Source: Chryseobacterium pennipullorum
GTDB taxonomy: Bacteria; Bacteroidota; Bacteroidia; Flavobacteriales; Weeksellaceae
Length of the DNA stretch: 64,000 bases
Direction of reading: 5' to 3'
NCBI RefSeq assembly: GCF_003384725.1
Contig: NZ_QNVV01000001.1
Coordinates: forward strand, 248,001 to 312,000
This document shows, piece by piece, positions 18,483 through 25,969 of this stretch. The number at the start of each line of letters is the position of its first letter. Positions within the stretch are counted from its first letter, which is position 1. The notes beneath the pieces were generated by a model. That model saw only the letters and a list, made by a program, of their open reading frames with translations. It searched no databases and was not told the origin of the DNA. The position numbers and the translations under genes are program-made.

Positions 18483-19397
18483 ATGAGTGATCAGCTGGAA
18501 ACCATAGAAGATTATTACAGACGCATCCGTAATGACCAGGTCAAAATATTTGATTCTGAGGATTTTGAACAGGGTAAATCCCATTTCAATATATCCATGC
18601 GGAAGTACTGCAGTTTCAAGAGTCCATACAACCGGCGTGATTATTACAAAATCAGCTTTATTATAGGAAAAGGGACAATCCATTATGGTACGCACCAGCT
18701 GTATATCGACCGGCCGGCTTTATTTTTCCCATCGCCCAGCATCCCATATTCCTGGGAGTGCGACAGTGACCTTCAGGAAGGCTATTTCTGTCTTTTTAAC
18801 CAGGAGTTTTTCAACAGCAATTCGGAGTTTAATCTGTTTAAAAAAACATCAATATTCAAAGAATGGAGCAAGCCCGTGGTTTTCCTTACCGAGGATCAGA
18901 CGCAGCTGGCTACGCTTTATTTTGACCAGATTTACAGAATGAATAATTCTGCGTATCCGTTCCGCTGCAACAGCATCAAAAATAATCTGGCGGCGGTTCT
19001 CCATCTGGCCCTGGAAAATCGTATGGAAGACATCCACCCTCATGAATTGCCTGCCAACGTACGCCTGTACAGATTATTTGATGAATTGCTGAATAAACAG
19101 TTTCCATTGGACTCTCCTGCTTATCCATTGGCTTTAAAAACACCATCAGACTTTGCAGAACATCTTAATGTACATGTGAATCACCTCAATTCATCTGTAA
19201 AATCTGTAACCCACCTCACTACCACACAGATCATTAAGGAAAAAATGTTTGAGGAATCCAAAAACCTGCTGAAATACACCAACTGGGATATTGCCCAGAT
19301 AGGATATACTTTGGGGTTTGATCAGCCCGCTCATTTTAATAACTTTTTTAAGAAACATGCCCAAACTTCACCTTTGAAATTTAAGAATTCAGTATAA
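18483..19397 (+). CDS. AraC-family transcriptional regulator, 304 aa
   Basis: The protein has an N-terminal cupin-like effector domain (about 20-170, with YKISFIIGKGTIHYGTHQLYIDRPALFFPSP) and a C-terminal pair of helix-turn-helix motifs at about 205-304 (TPSDFAEHLNVHVNHLNSSVK, then NWDIAQIGYTLGFDQPAHFNNFFKKHAQTSPLKF). It precedes an MFS drug transporter by 82 bp in the same direction and is the obvious candidate to control it. The transporter has its own -7 element, so the two need not share one transcript. Confidence 0.92.
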   Translation: MSDQLETIEDYYRRIRNDQVKIFDSEDFEQGKSHFNISMRKYCSFKSPYNRRDYYKISFIIGKGTIHYGTHQLYIDRPALFFPSPSIPYSWECDSDLQEGYFCLFNQEFFNSNSEFNLFKKTSIFKEWSKPVVFLTEDQTQLATLYFDQIYRMNNSAYPFRCNSIKNNLAAVLHLALENRMEDIHPHELPANVRLYRLFDELLNKQFPLDSPAYPLALKTPSDFAEHLNVHVNHLNSSVKSVTHLTTTQIIKEKMFEESKNLLKYTNWDIAQIGYTLGFDQPAHFNNFFKKHAQTSPLKFKNSV

Positions 19398-19456
19398 TAT
19401 TTGATTTTTGTAATTTTTACTTTGTCTTTTAGAATCCGAATTCATATTTCTTATCC

Positions 19457-19464
19457 TATTTTTG
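19457..19464 (+). promoter_or_regulatory. -7 element of the MFS transporter gene
   Basis: TATTTTTG fits TAnnTTTG, giving a start near 19470. It overlaps the TTG at 19462 that opens the longest reading frame, so translation must begin later, at ATG 19480. No TTG is found 17-20 bp upstream, which fits dependence on an activator such as the adjacent AraC protein. Confidence 0.5.
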
Positions 19465-19479
19465 CAGAGTAAAAAAAGA

Positions 19480-20691
19480 ATGAATATGTTGAGAGCAGCA
19501 TCTGAGCAACGCATCAGATTAATAACCATCATGGCATTTGTGTCGATTCCGCTTTCCGGATTCGTTACAGATATCTATCTACCGTCATTTCCTTCTATGG
19601 CGAAAGGAATGATGGTTTCCGAGAAGGACATCCAGATCACCCTCACCTCTTACCTGCTGAGCTATGGGATTTCCCAGCTTTTCGTAGGGGGTATCCTGGA
19701 CAGCATCGGACGTTACCGTCCCAAATTGGTCGCACTCTTCCTTTTGATTGTGAGCAGCATCCTGATTACAATGACCAATAGCATTTTCCTGATCTGCCTC
19801 CTCCGGATTCTCCAGGGAGCCGCTGTATCTGTACTGGTAGTGGCCACCCGTGCTATTTTTGTAGATATTTATGATGCAGAAAAAGTAAAGCATTATCTGA
19901 GCTATTTTACGATCGTATGGTCCTGCGGACCTATTCTGGCTCCGTTTCTGGGTGGATACCTCGAAAAACTGTTTAACTGGCATGCTAATTTTTATTTTCT
20001 GGCGGTGTATGCGGGAGTTTTGTTTTTGTTCGAATGGTTTTTCAGCGGTGAAAGTCTTCCACAGAAAAAGAAACTTGATCTTTCGGAAAATATCAGCCTT
20101 TACAAAATGATGCTTAAAAACAGAATCTTCATGCTGGGGATTTTCATTTTAGGGCTAAGCTATTCTATTGTCATGCTGTTCAATATCACCGGACCTTTTA
20201 TTATTGAAAATACCTTTCACTTTACTCCGGTTGTGATCGGATACTGTACCCTGATCTTAGGTTTTTCCTGGATGATTGGTGGTTTCATTGGCAAACGACG
20301 TCTCACACTCGATTTTAAACCACGCATTTTACAGCCGGTCATGCTGCAGCTGATCCTTATTGCAGGACTGATCACGACCAGTTATTTTGCGGAGAGTCTT
20401 TTCATTATGATTCCTTTTGCCTTTTTCATTCATATCTGTTCAGGAATCCTGTTTACCTCATTCTTCACCACAAGCATGCTGTATTTTCCTAAGAATGCAG
20501 GAACCGCGGGCGGCCTGATGGGTGGACTGGTGTATGTGATAACCTCTGTTACCAGTTTTCTGATTTCTATCAGTGGAACAGTAACAGCGCAAAAAGATCT
20601 TTCCTGGCGTTATCTGGTGATTGCCCTTTTACTTTTGGGCATTATCCTCATGATGCACCAGGCCGTAAAAAAAGAAAAAGCAGAGCATTGA
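19480..20691 (+). CDS. Bcr/CflA-type MFS multidrug exporter, 403 aa
   Basis: The protein has twelve predicted membrane helices and belongs to the drug:proton antiporter group. Seen are MAFVSIPLSGFVTDIYLPSFPSMAKGM in helix 1 (the D-x-Y-LP-S-P-M pattern of Bcr/CflA), then SYGISQLFVGGILDSIGRYRPKLV with the inter-helix loop, and LLRILQGAAVSVLVVATRAIF in helix 4. It exports small toxic compounds across the inner membrane. The ATG at 19480 is preferred because the upstream TTG lies inside the promoter. It is probably controlled by the AraC regulator just upstream. Confidence 0.92.
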   Translation: MNMLRAASEQRIRLITIMAFVSIPLSGFVTDIYLPSFPSMAKGMMVSEKDIQITLTSYLLSYGISQLFVGGILDSIGRYRPKLVALFLLIVSSILITMTNSIFLICLLRILQGAAVSVLVVATRAIFVDIYDAEKVKHYLSYFTIVWSCGPILAPFLGGYLEKLFNWHANFYFLAVYAGVLFLFEWFFSGESLPQKKKLDLSENISLYKMMLKNRIFMLGIFILGLSYSIVMLFNITGPFIIENTFHFTPVVIGYCTLILGFSWMIGGFIGKRRLTLDFKPRILQPVMLQLILIAGLITTSYFAESLFIMIPFAFFIHICSGILFTSFFTTSMLYFPKNAGTAGGLMGGLVYVITSVTSFLISISGTVTAQKDLSWRYLVIALLLLGIILMMHQAVKKEKAEH

Positions 20692-20714
20692 TCTCTGTTT
20701 TTTTTCTTTTATGA

Positions 20715-21068
20715 TCAGCTAAGGCTTTCGAGATATTTTTTGAGAATAAGCGGATGGCAGTGTGCTTCATCCTTGGCCGCATACACAAGTGTAATTTTTT
20801 CCTGATCCCGAGTTCGTTCCAGAAATTCTTTTCCCAGATTACCCTGATTAAGTTCTTTCATATACCTTTCTGAAAATTCTGTCCATAATCCAGGATCATG
20901 GTGAAACCATTCCCGAAGTTCTGTAGAAGGAGCAAGGGCTTTATTCCACTCACTGATATCAGCATTTTCTTTAGATATTCCTCTAGGCCAGAGCCGGTCT
21001 ACCAGCACACGGTAGCCATCCTCCGGAGAAGACTGCTCGTAAATCCTTTTCAATGCAATAACAGACAT
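20715..21068 (-). CDS. DUF488-family protein, 117 aa
   Basis: The protein matches DUF488: IALKRIYEQSSPEDGYRVLVDRLWPRGISKE at the N terminus, then ADISEWNKALAPSTELREWFHHDP, and LVYAAKDEAHCHPLILKKYL at the end. The family is of unknown function and common in bacteria, with a conserved Arg-rich front and a Cys-His patch near the end. It sits alone and divergent from the small lipoprotein gene at 21163, and nothing nearby hints at its role. Confidence 0.9.
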   Translation of the reverse strand: MSVIALKRIYEQSSPEDGYRVLVDRLWPRGISKENADISEWNKALAPSTELREWFHHDPGLWTEFSERYMKELNQGNLGKEFLERTRDQEKITLVYAAKDEAHCHPLILKKYLESLS

Positions 21069-21162
21069 AATGATGAATTTGTAATCACCACAGCAAGACC
21101 TGTTCCTTTGTCCTGAAAATTATACTTTGGCATTGTTTTTTAATGAATGTAAAAAAAGCATC

Positions 21163-21333
21163 ATGAGTACCACAAAAAAAATCGGACTAATGTTTCTTCT
21201 CGGCGCCTTTGTTTTTTCATGTGCACCCAGACTGAAACCTAATGGCAACCACGGACTTCCACCGGGCCAGGTAAAGAAAGTCACCGGATCCAAATCAGCA
21301 AAACCCTATGCACCGGGGCAACACAAAAAATAA
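21163..21333 (+). CDS. Small lipoprotein, 56 aa
   Basis: The 56 residues start MSTTKKIGLMFLLGAFVFSCAPRL, a lipoprotein signal with Cys at about 20. The short mature part is basic and glycine/proline-rich (NGNHGLPPGQVKKV, KPYAPGQHKK). Similar short proteins in Chryseobacterium are sometimes labelled quinol oxidase subunit 4, but nothing here supports a role in respiration. The ATG at 21163 is preferred over 21127 because the signal peptide then begins normally. A terminator follows at once. Confidence 0.75.
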   Translation: MSTTKKIGLMFLLGAFVFSCAPRLKPNGNHGLPPGQVKKVTGSKSAKPYAPGQHKK

Positions 21334-21341
21334 TTTCAGAC

Positions 21342-21366
21342 AGGTCTCCGCCATCAACGGGGACCT
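21342..21366 (+). terminator. Intrinsic terminator of the small lipoprotein gene
   Basis: A 9-bp stem (AGGTCTCCG with CGGGGACCT, one wobble) and a 7-nt loop are followed by TTTT. Confidence 0.8.
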
Positions 21367-21445
21367 TTTTGGTTCTATTTTCAACATAAGAGACAGCCAC
21401 TTTTTGCTTATGAACCGGTGTAACGCTAAAAGCGTTTAGAATCTC

Positions 21446-22102
21446 CTACTCTTCCTGTTGATCATTCAGGTTTTCGTACGTCTGATCTACCATAAAAGAC
21501 ACTGCTTTTTTGATGTTTTTACGTCCTTCAGGGGTATTGACATCAATTCCGCAAAAAATACTGCCATTGACGGAGGCAAACATATTCAAATAATAAAGCC
21601 CTGAAACCATGATGGCCATGATAGAACGGTACACCTCCATATTGTCTTTAAAATGAGATTCCATCATCAGTTTAAAAATATATTCTCCGTTTTCCTCCTG
21701 AGTATCGATGAGCTTCTTTAATGATTTTCGCGGTTCAGAGATACTCCACAAAAGCAGCTTCTGTGCTTCCTTGTTGGTATAGACATAGTCAAACTGTGAC
21801 AATAACATTGTTTCTATAAAAGCTCTGCCACCATCATCGGCTAGTGGTTTCATTTTTTCCACCTCTTCACTGGTTACCTTCACCCAGTAATCCTGCGAAC
21901 GGACATATTCATCCATCAGACCATCCATTCCGCCAAAATAGGTATAGATCATTTTTTTATCCACTCCAGCTGTCGCGGCAATATCATTGATCTTTAACGC
22001 TGCATATCCTTTTGTTTTAAGGATTTTCCCCACTGCATCCAGAAATTTCTTTTTACTGCGTTCTTTATTCCGGATGCTACCTGCTGCTGATTTTCTTTCC
22101 AT
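21446..22102 (-). CDS. TetR-family regulator, intact copy, 218 aa
   Basis: The N-terminal helix-turn-helix (about 12-60) reads FLDAVGKILKTKGYAALKINDIAATAGVDKKMIYTYFGG, a standard TetR head. The C-terminal ligand domain (about 75-218) is all helical and family-specific, with YTNKEAQKLLLWSISEPRKSL. Its start is 47 bp from the 18-bp palindrome at 22149, which also lies in the divergent promoter of a small transcript, so it probably represses both. A second copy at 22845-23495 is about as similar across its whole length but is broken by a stop codon. No efflux or enzyme gene is adjacent; the only apparent partners are the small transcripts. Confidence 0.92.
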   Translation of the reverse strand: MERKSAAGSIRNKERSKKKFLDAVGKILKTKGYAALKINDIAATAGVDKKMIYTYFGGMDGLMDEYVRSQDYWVKVTSEEVEKMKPLADDGGRAFIETMLLSQFDYVYTNKEAQKLLLWSISEPRKSLKKLIDTQEENGEYIFKLMMESHFKDNMEVYRSIMAIMVSGLYYLNMFASVNGSIFCGIDVNTPEGRKNIKKAVSFMVDQTYENLNDQQEE

Positions 22103-22148
22103 GATTAATCATTCAATGATACAAGTTTAAGAAATTTTTTATTATTTT

Positions 22149-22166
22149 AGACACTGGCAAGTGTCT
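22149..22166. promoter_or_regulatory. TetR-type operator, copy 1, with promoter of small transcript 1
   Basis: AGACACT-GGCA-AGTGTCT is a perfect 7-bp inverted repeat with 4-bp spacer. Seven bp later lies TATATTTG (22174-22181), a -7 element, so the operator covers the -33 region. The same pair recurs at 22616 and 23542. Confidence 0.85.
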
Positions 22167-22186
22167 TATTTCATATATTTGCACAA

Positions 22187-22353
22187 ACTAAAACCATTAT
22201 ATATAGAGAAATGCACCTATGTTGAGAAATTAAAATGATTCAGACCGTAATTATGTTCCCTCAATTTTTAAATAATTTCAAACACTAAGCAACTAAGGTA
22301 AAAACAATCACATAGGCAGTATCATTACGATTGTAACGATACTGCTTTTCTTT
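22187..22353 (+). ncRNA. Predicted TetR-controlled small transcript 1
   Basis: The transcript would start near 22187 and end after a 13-bp hairpin (22316-22345, one mismatch) followed by TTTTCTTTTT. It shares with transcripts 2 and 3 the leader motif ACTAAAACCATT plus a TATATA run, the box CTAAGGTAAAAACA (22293-22306) just before the terminator, and the operator-promoter unit. No convincing protein is encoded; the longest reading frame from an ATG is 17 codons (22233-22286). It is best read as a regulatory RNA or attenuator-like leader of unknown target. Confidence 0.6.
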
Positions 22354-22615
22354 TTATGAAAAACTTTATTATTTCTCGCGCAGAATTCTGATCAGAATAT
22401 AGCCTGAATATTCATCTTCCGGTTTCTGCCCCCAGGAGATAAAAATAGATATGATTTTTTTTAACAATGGAACGGAATATCATCCGGATTAAGCTGAATT
22501 TCACCAATTTTCCTATTTATTTTTTGCAAAAATACGGGTGTAAATCGCTTCTACAAACGATTTTTTTGAAATACGGTTATCTCGCGATGTAAATTTTGAA
22601 AAATAAATTATTTTT
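22354..22615. other. Intergenic stretch without recognisable content
   Basis: The 260 bp between small transcripts 1 and 2 hold no coding frame of note, no terminator and no promoter that I can support. It may be the remnant of a TetR gene lost from the second cassette, but no TetR sequence is left to show this. Confidence 0.4.
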
Positions 22616-22633
22616 AGACACTTCATAGTGTCT
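22616..22633. promoter_or_regulatory. TetR-type operator, copy 2, with promoter of small transcript 2
   Basis: AGACACT-TCAT-AGTGTCT is a perfect inverted repeat; TATATTTG follows at 22641-22648 after 7 bp, the same layout as copy 1. No TetR gene diverges from this copy. Confidence 0.85.
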
Positions 22634-22653
22634 TATTTTGTATATTTGCATCA

Positions 22654-22808
22654 AACTAATAACCATTTTATATAAACACTATATAGAGTGAAAAACAGAT
22701 TGTATTATTTTGTTCCTTTACTTTAAGACATTTTCGGAAACGAAACACTGAGGTAAAAACACGACAAACGGACAGCCGTATTAGAAATCTAATACAGCTG
22801 TTTTTATT
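22654..22808 (+). ncRNA. Predicted TetR-controlled small transcript 2
   Basis: It starts near 22654 with ACTAATAACCATT and a TATATA run. It contains a small TTTCG-GAAA-CGAAA tetraloop hairpin and CACTGAGGTAAAAACAC (22746-22762), and ends in a long hairpin at 22773-22800 (one mismatch) followed by TTTTTATTTTT. It converges with the broken TetR copy. A GTG-initiated 12-codon frame (from 22689) is the best coding candidate and looks like chance. Confidence 0.6.
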
Positions 22809-22844
22809 TTTATACATTAAATAATGGATCTGATCATCATACCG

Positions 22845-23495
22845 TTAATCTGGGCAGGGCAGGTTCTTATACGACTGTTCTAATAAAAATGAGACTGCTT
22901 TTTTTATGTGATGACGTCCTTCGGATGTACTGACATCTATACCGCAAAAAATACGGCTGTTCACACCACCATAAACATTCAGGTAGTAAAGGCCGGAAAC
23001 CATGATGGCCATGATGGAACGAAAATCTTCAGACTGTTTTCCAAAATGAGCATCCATCATCAGCTTAAAAACATATTCTCCATTCTCTTCCTGTATCGCC
23101 GTAAGTTTAGCCAGCGATTTTCTCGGTTCAGACAACCGCCATAACAACAGTTTTTGAGCTTCTTTATTTTTATATACATGGTCAAATTGAGAAATCAGCA
23201 TTTCTTACATAAAAGATTTTCCTCCGTCATCTGTTCTGGGCTTTATTTTTTTAATTTCTTCAACGGTTATTCTGCTCCAGTAATCCTGTGACCGGATATA
23301 TTCATCCATCAGACCATCCATTCCTCCAAAATAAGTGTAAATCATTTTTTTATCTACTCCCGCGGTAGCAGCAATATCATTCACCTTTAAAGCAGCATAT
23401 CCATTGGTTTTCAGAATTTTTCCAACCGCATCCAAAAACTTTTTTTTACTGCGTTCTTTGTTACGTATACTGCCTCCTGCTGATTTTCTTTCCAT
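22845..23495 (-). pseudogene. TetR-family regulator, second copy, interrupted by an in-frame stop
   Basis: This is a paralogue of the TetR gene at 21446, with a near-identical head (MERKSAGGSIRNKERSKKK). After KSFM a TAA at 23205-23207 interrupts the frame. The next codons, in the same frame, continue EMLISQFDHVYKNKEAQKLL, matching ETMLLSQFDYVYTNKEAQ of the intact copy. The stop replaces a Glu codon, so a single base change explains it. A truncated 96-residue head with the DNA-binding domain could still be made. The promoter region and operator are intact, so inactivation may be recent. Confidence 0.85.
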
Positions 23496-23541
23496 GCTTA
23501 TTCGTTCAGTTCTACAAGTTTAAGAAATTTTTTGACATTTT

Positions 23542-23559
23542 AGACACTTAGAAGTGTCT
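23542..23559. promoter_or_regulatory. TetR-type operator, copy 3, with promoter of small transcript 3
   Basis: AGACACT-TAGA-AGTGTCT is a perfect inverted repeat; TATATTTG follows at 23566-23573 after 6 bp. It lies 47 bp from the start of the broken TetR copy, the same distance as at copy 1. Confidence 0.85.
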
Positions 23560-23578
23560 TATTTGTATATTTGCAATA

Positions 23579-23846
23579 ACTAAAAACCATTCTATATATT
23601 TTTTAAACACTAGGTAAGTTGAAAACGTTAAAAATTCAGGTGTATGGTAATGCACCAAGGAACTTCAACTTAAAATTGCTTCAGTGATAGAAAGACAATG
23701 AAGGATGATGATTTGAACACAATGATGAATAGGGATTATGGCCATAAAAAGCTTTTACGATACCCTACACACAGTTTCGAAACAAATCACTAAGGTAAAA
23801 ACACTAAATGCAGCGGGGCCGTCATATATCTGATGGCCCTGTTTCT
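23579..23846 (+). ncRNA. Predicted TetR-controlled small transcript 3, longest and most structured
   Basis: It begins near 23579 with ACTAAAAACCATT and a TATATA run. A long stem-loop follows: AAGTTGAA pairs with TTCAACTT (8 bp), enclosing GGTGTAT/ATGCACC. Then comes CACTAAGGTAAAAACAC (23788-23804) and a terminator hairpin at 23816-23839 (GGGCCGTCA with TGATGGCCC) followed by TGTTTCTTTT. A 31-codon frame (23700-23795, MKDDDLNTMMNRDYG...) ends inside the conserved box, but it is absent from transcripts 1 and 2, so the RNA itself is the better candidate product. Confidence 0.6.
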
Positions 23847-24021
23847 TTTGGAATATTTTTTAATAAAAAAAAACAAAAAAAGAACCGCTTACCTGTTTTC
23901 ACAATATGGGATAACTGACGAAAAACCATTCATCTTCTGTTGAAATACCACAAAAAATTACTTCAATTGTAAAAAAAAACTTTTTATGCTTAGTTATTTT
24001 AAGGTTTCGTCTTATTTTACT

Positions 24022-24051
24022 TTGATTCTTTTCAGCTTCTGGGTAAATTTG
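24022..24051 (+). promoter_or_regulatory. Consensus promoter of the 119-aa protein
   Basis: TTG at 24022-24024, exactly 19 bp, then TAAATTTG at 24044-24051. The predicted start near 24057 rules out a longer frame opening at 23986 and supports ATG 24067. Confidence 0.7.
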
Positions 24052-24066
24052 CATAAAAATAAAGTT

Positions 24067-24426
24067 ATGAATTACACACTTGAGCTCAATACGCAGAAAC
24101 CAGATTCTAATATTGTGTTTAATACGATCGTATTTGATTCCTTCAAGGTTAATATAATTGAAAGATACACGGGGCGGATGAATTTTAATCCAAAGTTATG
24201 TCATGTCTTATTCAAAGTCCGAACCCTGGATGATGTTATTATTAAAACAAGAGAAGATAACGGAAGGGTGAAGATCAAAGGAGATCAATTTGAAACATAC
24301 CAGCAGCTGGTAAGGGTATTGAACTCTTACGAATTTAAAAACAAACTGATCAACAGACAGGAATCTGAGCAGGATTATGTTCATTTCATTTTGGGCTTAG
24401 TTATTGTCAATTACCAGCTTAGTTGA
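24067..24426 (+). CDS. Conserved-looking cytoplasmic protein of unknown function, 119 aa
   Basis: I do not recognise a domain. The 119 residues (MNYTLELNTQKPDSNIVF...) are soluble, with no signal peptide or membrane helix, mixed beta and helix, and a charged middle (KTREDNGRVKIKGDQFETYQQLV). The start is set by a consensus promoter ending 16 bp before the ATG. It follows the third TetR-linked small transcript by about 220 bp, but its own promoter has no copy of that operator, so a functional link is not supported. Confidence 0.65.
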   Translation: MNYTLELNTQKPDSNIVFNTIVFDSFKVNIIERYTGRMNFNPKLCHVLFKVRTLDDVIIKTREDNGRVKIKGDQFETYQQLVRVLNSYEFKNKLINRQESEQDYVHFILGLVIVNYQLS

Positions 24427-24545
24427 TCTTTTTCACCTTATTTCGATGAGAAATTTTTCTCATTATAAGTGAGAACTCTGGAGATCAACCAGTGAAAGGC
24501 CGGCTGTGATATTGACATTTGTATTCGTTGATAAAAAACTGCCTT

Positions 24546-24884
24546 ATGAATTATAAAACGATTTTGGAAAAAGCAAATACTGCAGTATCAGAGGGTGACC
24601 ATGAGACGTTTCTTTCGTACTGCACGGATGATACGCGATGGATATTTACGGGAGACCAGGTGCTTTCTGGAAAAGAGGAGGTACGTCGATATATGAAAGA
24701 AGCTTACCGGGAACCGCCCCGGTTTGAAGTGGAGCATATGATTGCTGAAGGGAACTTTGTGACAGCAGTAGGAACAATAAGCCTTTTGGAAAACGGTGAA
24801 TGGACCGACTATGACTACTGTGATGTATGGAGGTTTGAAAATAACCTGATGGCAGAGCTGAAAGCTTTTGTAGTCAAAAAATAG
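24546..24884 (+). CDS. SnoaL/NTF2-like protein, 112 aa
   Basis: The protein has the SnoaL-like cone fold: an N-terminal helix pair (ILEKANTAVSEGDHETFLSYCTDDTRWIFTG), VLSGKEEVRRYMKEAY, and strands HMIAEGNFVTAVGTISL, DYDYCDVWRFENNLMAELKAFVVKK. Members include polyketide cyclases, isomerases and many uncharacterised stress proteins; the substrate cannot be told here. The ATG at 24546 gives the normal domain start. A bidirectional terminator follows. Confidence 0.85.
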   Translation: MNYKTILEKANTAVSEGDHETFLSYCTDDTRWIFTGDQVLSGKEEVRRYMKEAYREPPRFEVEHMIAEGNFVTAVGTISLLENGEWTDYDYCDVWRFENNLMAELKAFVVKK

Positions 24885-24905
24885 TACTTCAGAAGATCTG
24901 ACAAG

Positions 24906-24935
24906 AAAAGGCCCCAATACATTTTGAGGCCTTTT
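24906..24935. terminator. Bidirectional intrinsic terminator
   Basis: AAAGGCC and GGCCTTT form a 7-bp stem; runs of T follow on the plus strand and A precede, so it serves both the SnoaL-like gene and the convergent response regulator operon. Confidence 0.8.
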
Positions 24936-24987
24936 TCTGACTCATCGTTATGCCAGGATGGAATAAGCATTGAATGTTTTTTGGGTC

Positions 24988-25359
24988 TTATACCTGTTCT
25001 TTCATATATCTGGCCACCATATCTTCAAGGTCCTCCAGGTTAAAAGGTTTTGACACATAATTATCAGCCTGAGCTTCATTGGCAAGGGCAACAATATCAT
25101 TATTTGCGGTTACATAGATGACCGGAATATGTTTAAATTCTTCATTGCTTTTCAAAAGCTTTGTTGCTTCCACTCCACCGATTTTGGGAATCCAGTTATC
25201 CATTAAAATGACGTCCGGCTGGTACTCGGCCACTTTTTCCAGAATGTCATGTGACGTTTCCGAAATTTTAACATCATAGCCATTTTCTTCAAAAATGATC
25301 GTAACCACCTCCAAAATAGCAGCATCATCATCAAAAATTAAAATTCTCTTTTTAGTCAT
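24988..25359 (-). CDS. Single-domain response regulator (CheY-like), 123 aa
   Basis: A lone receiver domain: FDDDAAIL acidic pocket near residue 10, phospho-acceptor Asp in DVILMDNWIP at about 54, conserved Thr in VIYVTAN and Lys in YVSKPFN. It has no output domain, so it would act by protein contact or as a phosphate shuttle. It is the last gene of the six-gene operon, 20 bp after cheB. Confidence 0.93.
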   Translation of the reverse strand: MTKKRILIFDDDAAILEVVTIIFEENGYDVKISETSHDILEKVAEYQPDVILMDNWIPKIGGVEATKLLKSNEEFKHIPVIYVTANNDIVALANEAQADNYVSKPFNLEDLEDMVARYMKEQV

Positions 25360-25379
25360 ATACGTTAGATTTATTTAAG

Positions 25380-25958
25380 TTATATAGAGTATAAATGATT
25401 AATATAATCCGCTAAATTAGCAGGTTTAACAATTAAATCATAATCAATTTTTTCTACCGCATGTTTGGGCATATAGTCCACTTCAGCTGTTTCCGGGTCC
25501 TGTATCCATACCTGCCCGTTATTTTTCTTAATGTAAGCCAGCCCCTCTACTCCATCCGCATTGGCGCCTGACAACAGGATTCCGATCATATTCTCCCCAT
25601 AAATTTCCGCTGCAGATCTAAAGGTAACATCAATAGACGGACGGGAATAGTTCATTTTCTCTGAGCTGTCCAGTGACATATTTTTTTTGTTTTCAAACAG
25701 CAGATGGTAATCTGCCGGTGCGATGTATATGGTACGGTTCCGCACTTCTGCTTTATCTTCAATTTCAATAACCGGTATTTCGGTAAACTGCTGCAAAAGA
25801 GTCTGCAAAATATTTCCGGACTGCGCTTTGCGGTGTACCACCAACAATATGGGAATCTGTACCGTCTCTTCTAATTTTTTAATCATCTCAATAATAACCT
25901 GCAGGCTTCCTGCTGAGCCCCCGATAATAATGAGTTCTGTATTTTTTTGTGTTTTCAT
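25380..25958 (-). CDS. cheB: CheB-type protein-glutamate methylesterase, catalytic domain only
   Basis: CheB removes methyl groups from glutamates of chemoreceptor-like proteins. The 192 residues are only the catalytic domain: S15 in IIGGSAGSLQ, H42 in VVHRKAQSG, and D135 in LSGANADGVEGL form the triad. The N-terminal receiver domain of classical CheB is missing; separate receiver proteins are encoded on both sides. It lies 11 bp after cheR. No chemoreceptor, CheA or CheW is in this window, so the methylated target may be a kinase of this operon or unlinked. Confidence 0.92.
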   Translation of the reverse strand: MKTQKNTELIIIGGSAGSLQVIIEMIKKLEETVQIPILLVVHRKAQSGNILQTLLQQFTEIPVIEIEDKAEVRNRTIYIAPADYHLLFENKKNMSLDSSEKMNYSRPSIDVTFRSAAEIYGENMIGILLSGANADGVEGLAYIKKNNGQVWIQDPETAEVDYMPKHAVEKIDYDLIVKPANLADYINHLYSI

Positions 25959-25969
25959 AATGGGATCTT

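Noticed and set aside
21127..21162. Longer start for the small lipoprotein
   Set aside because: Twelve extra residues with charged and Cys positions would spoil the signal peptide; ATG 21163 gives a normal one.
23700..23795. 31-codon frame in small transcript 3 as a conserved peptide gene
   Set aside because: Transcripts 1 and 2 have only 17- and 12-codon frames with no related sequence, although all end near the conserved box. The stop codons coincide because the box itself contains TAA or TGA.
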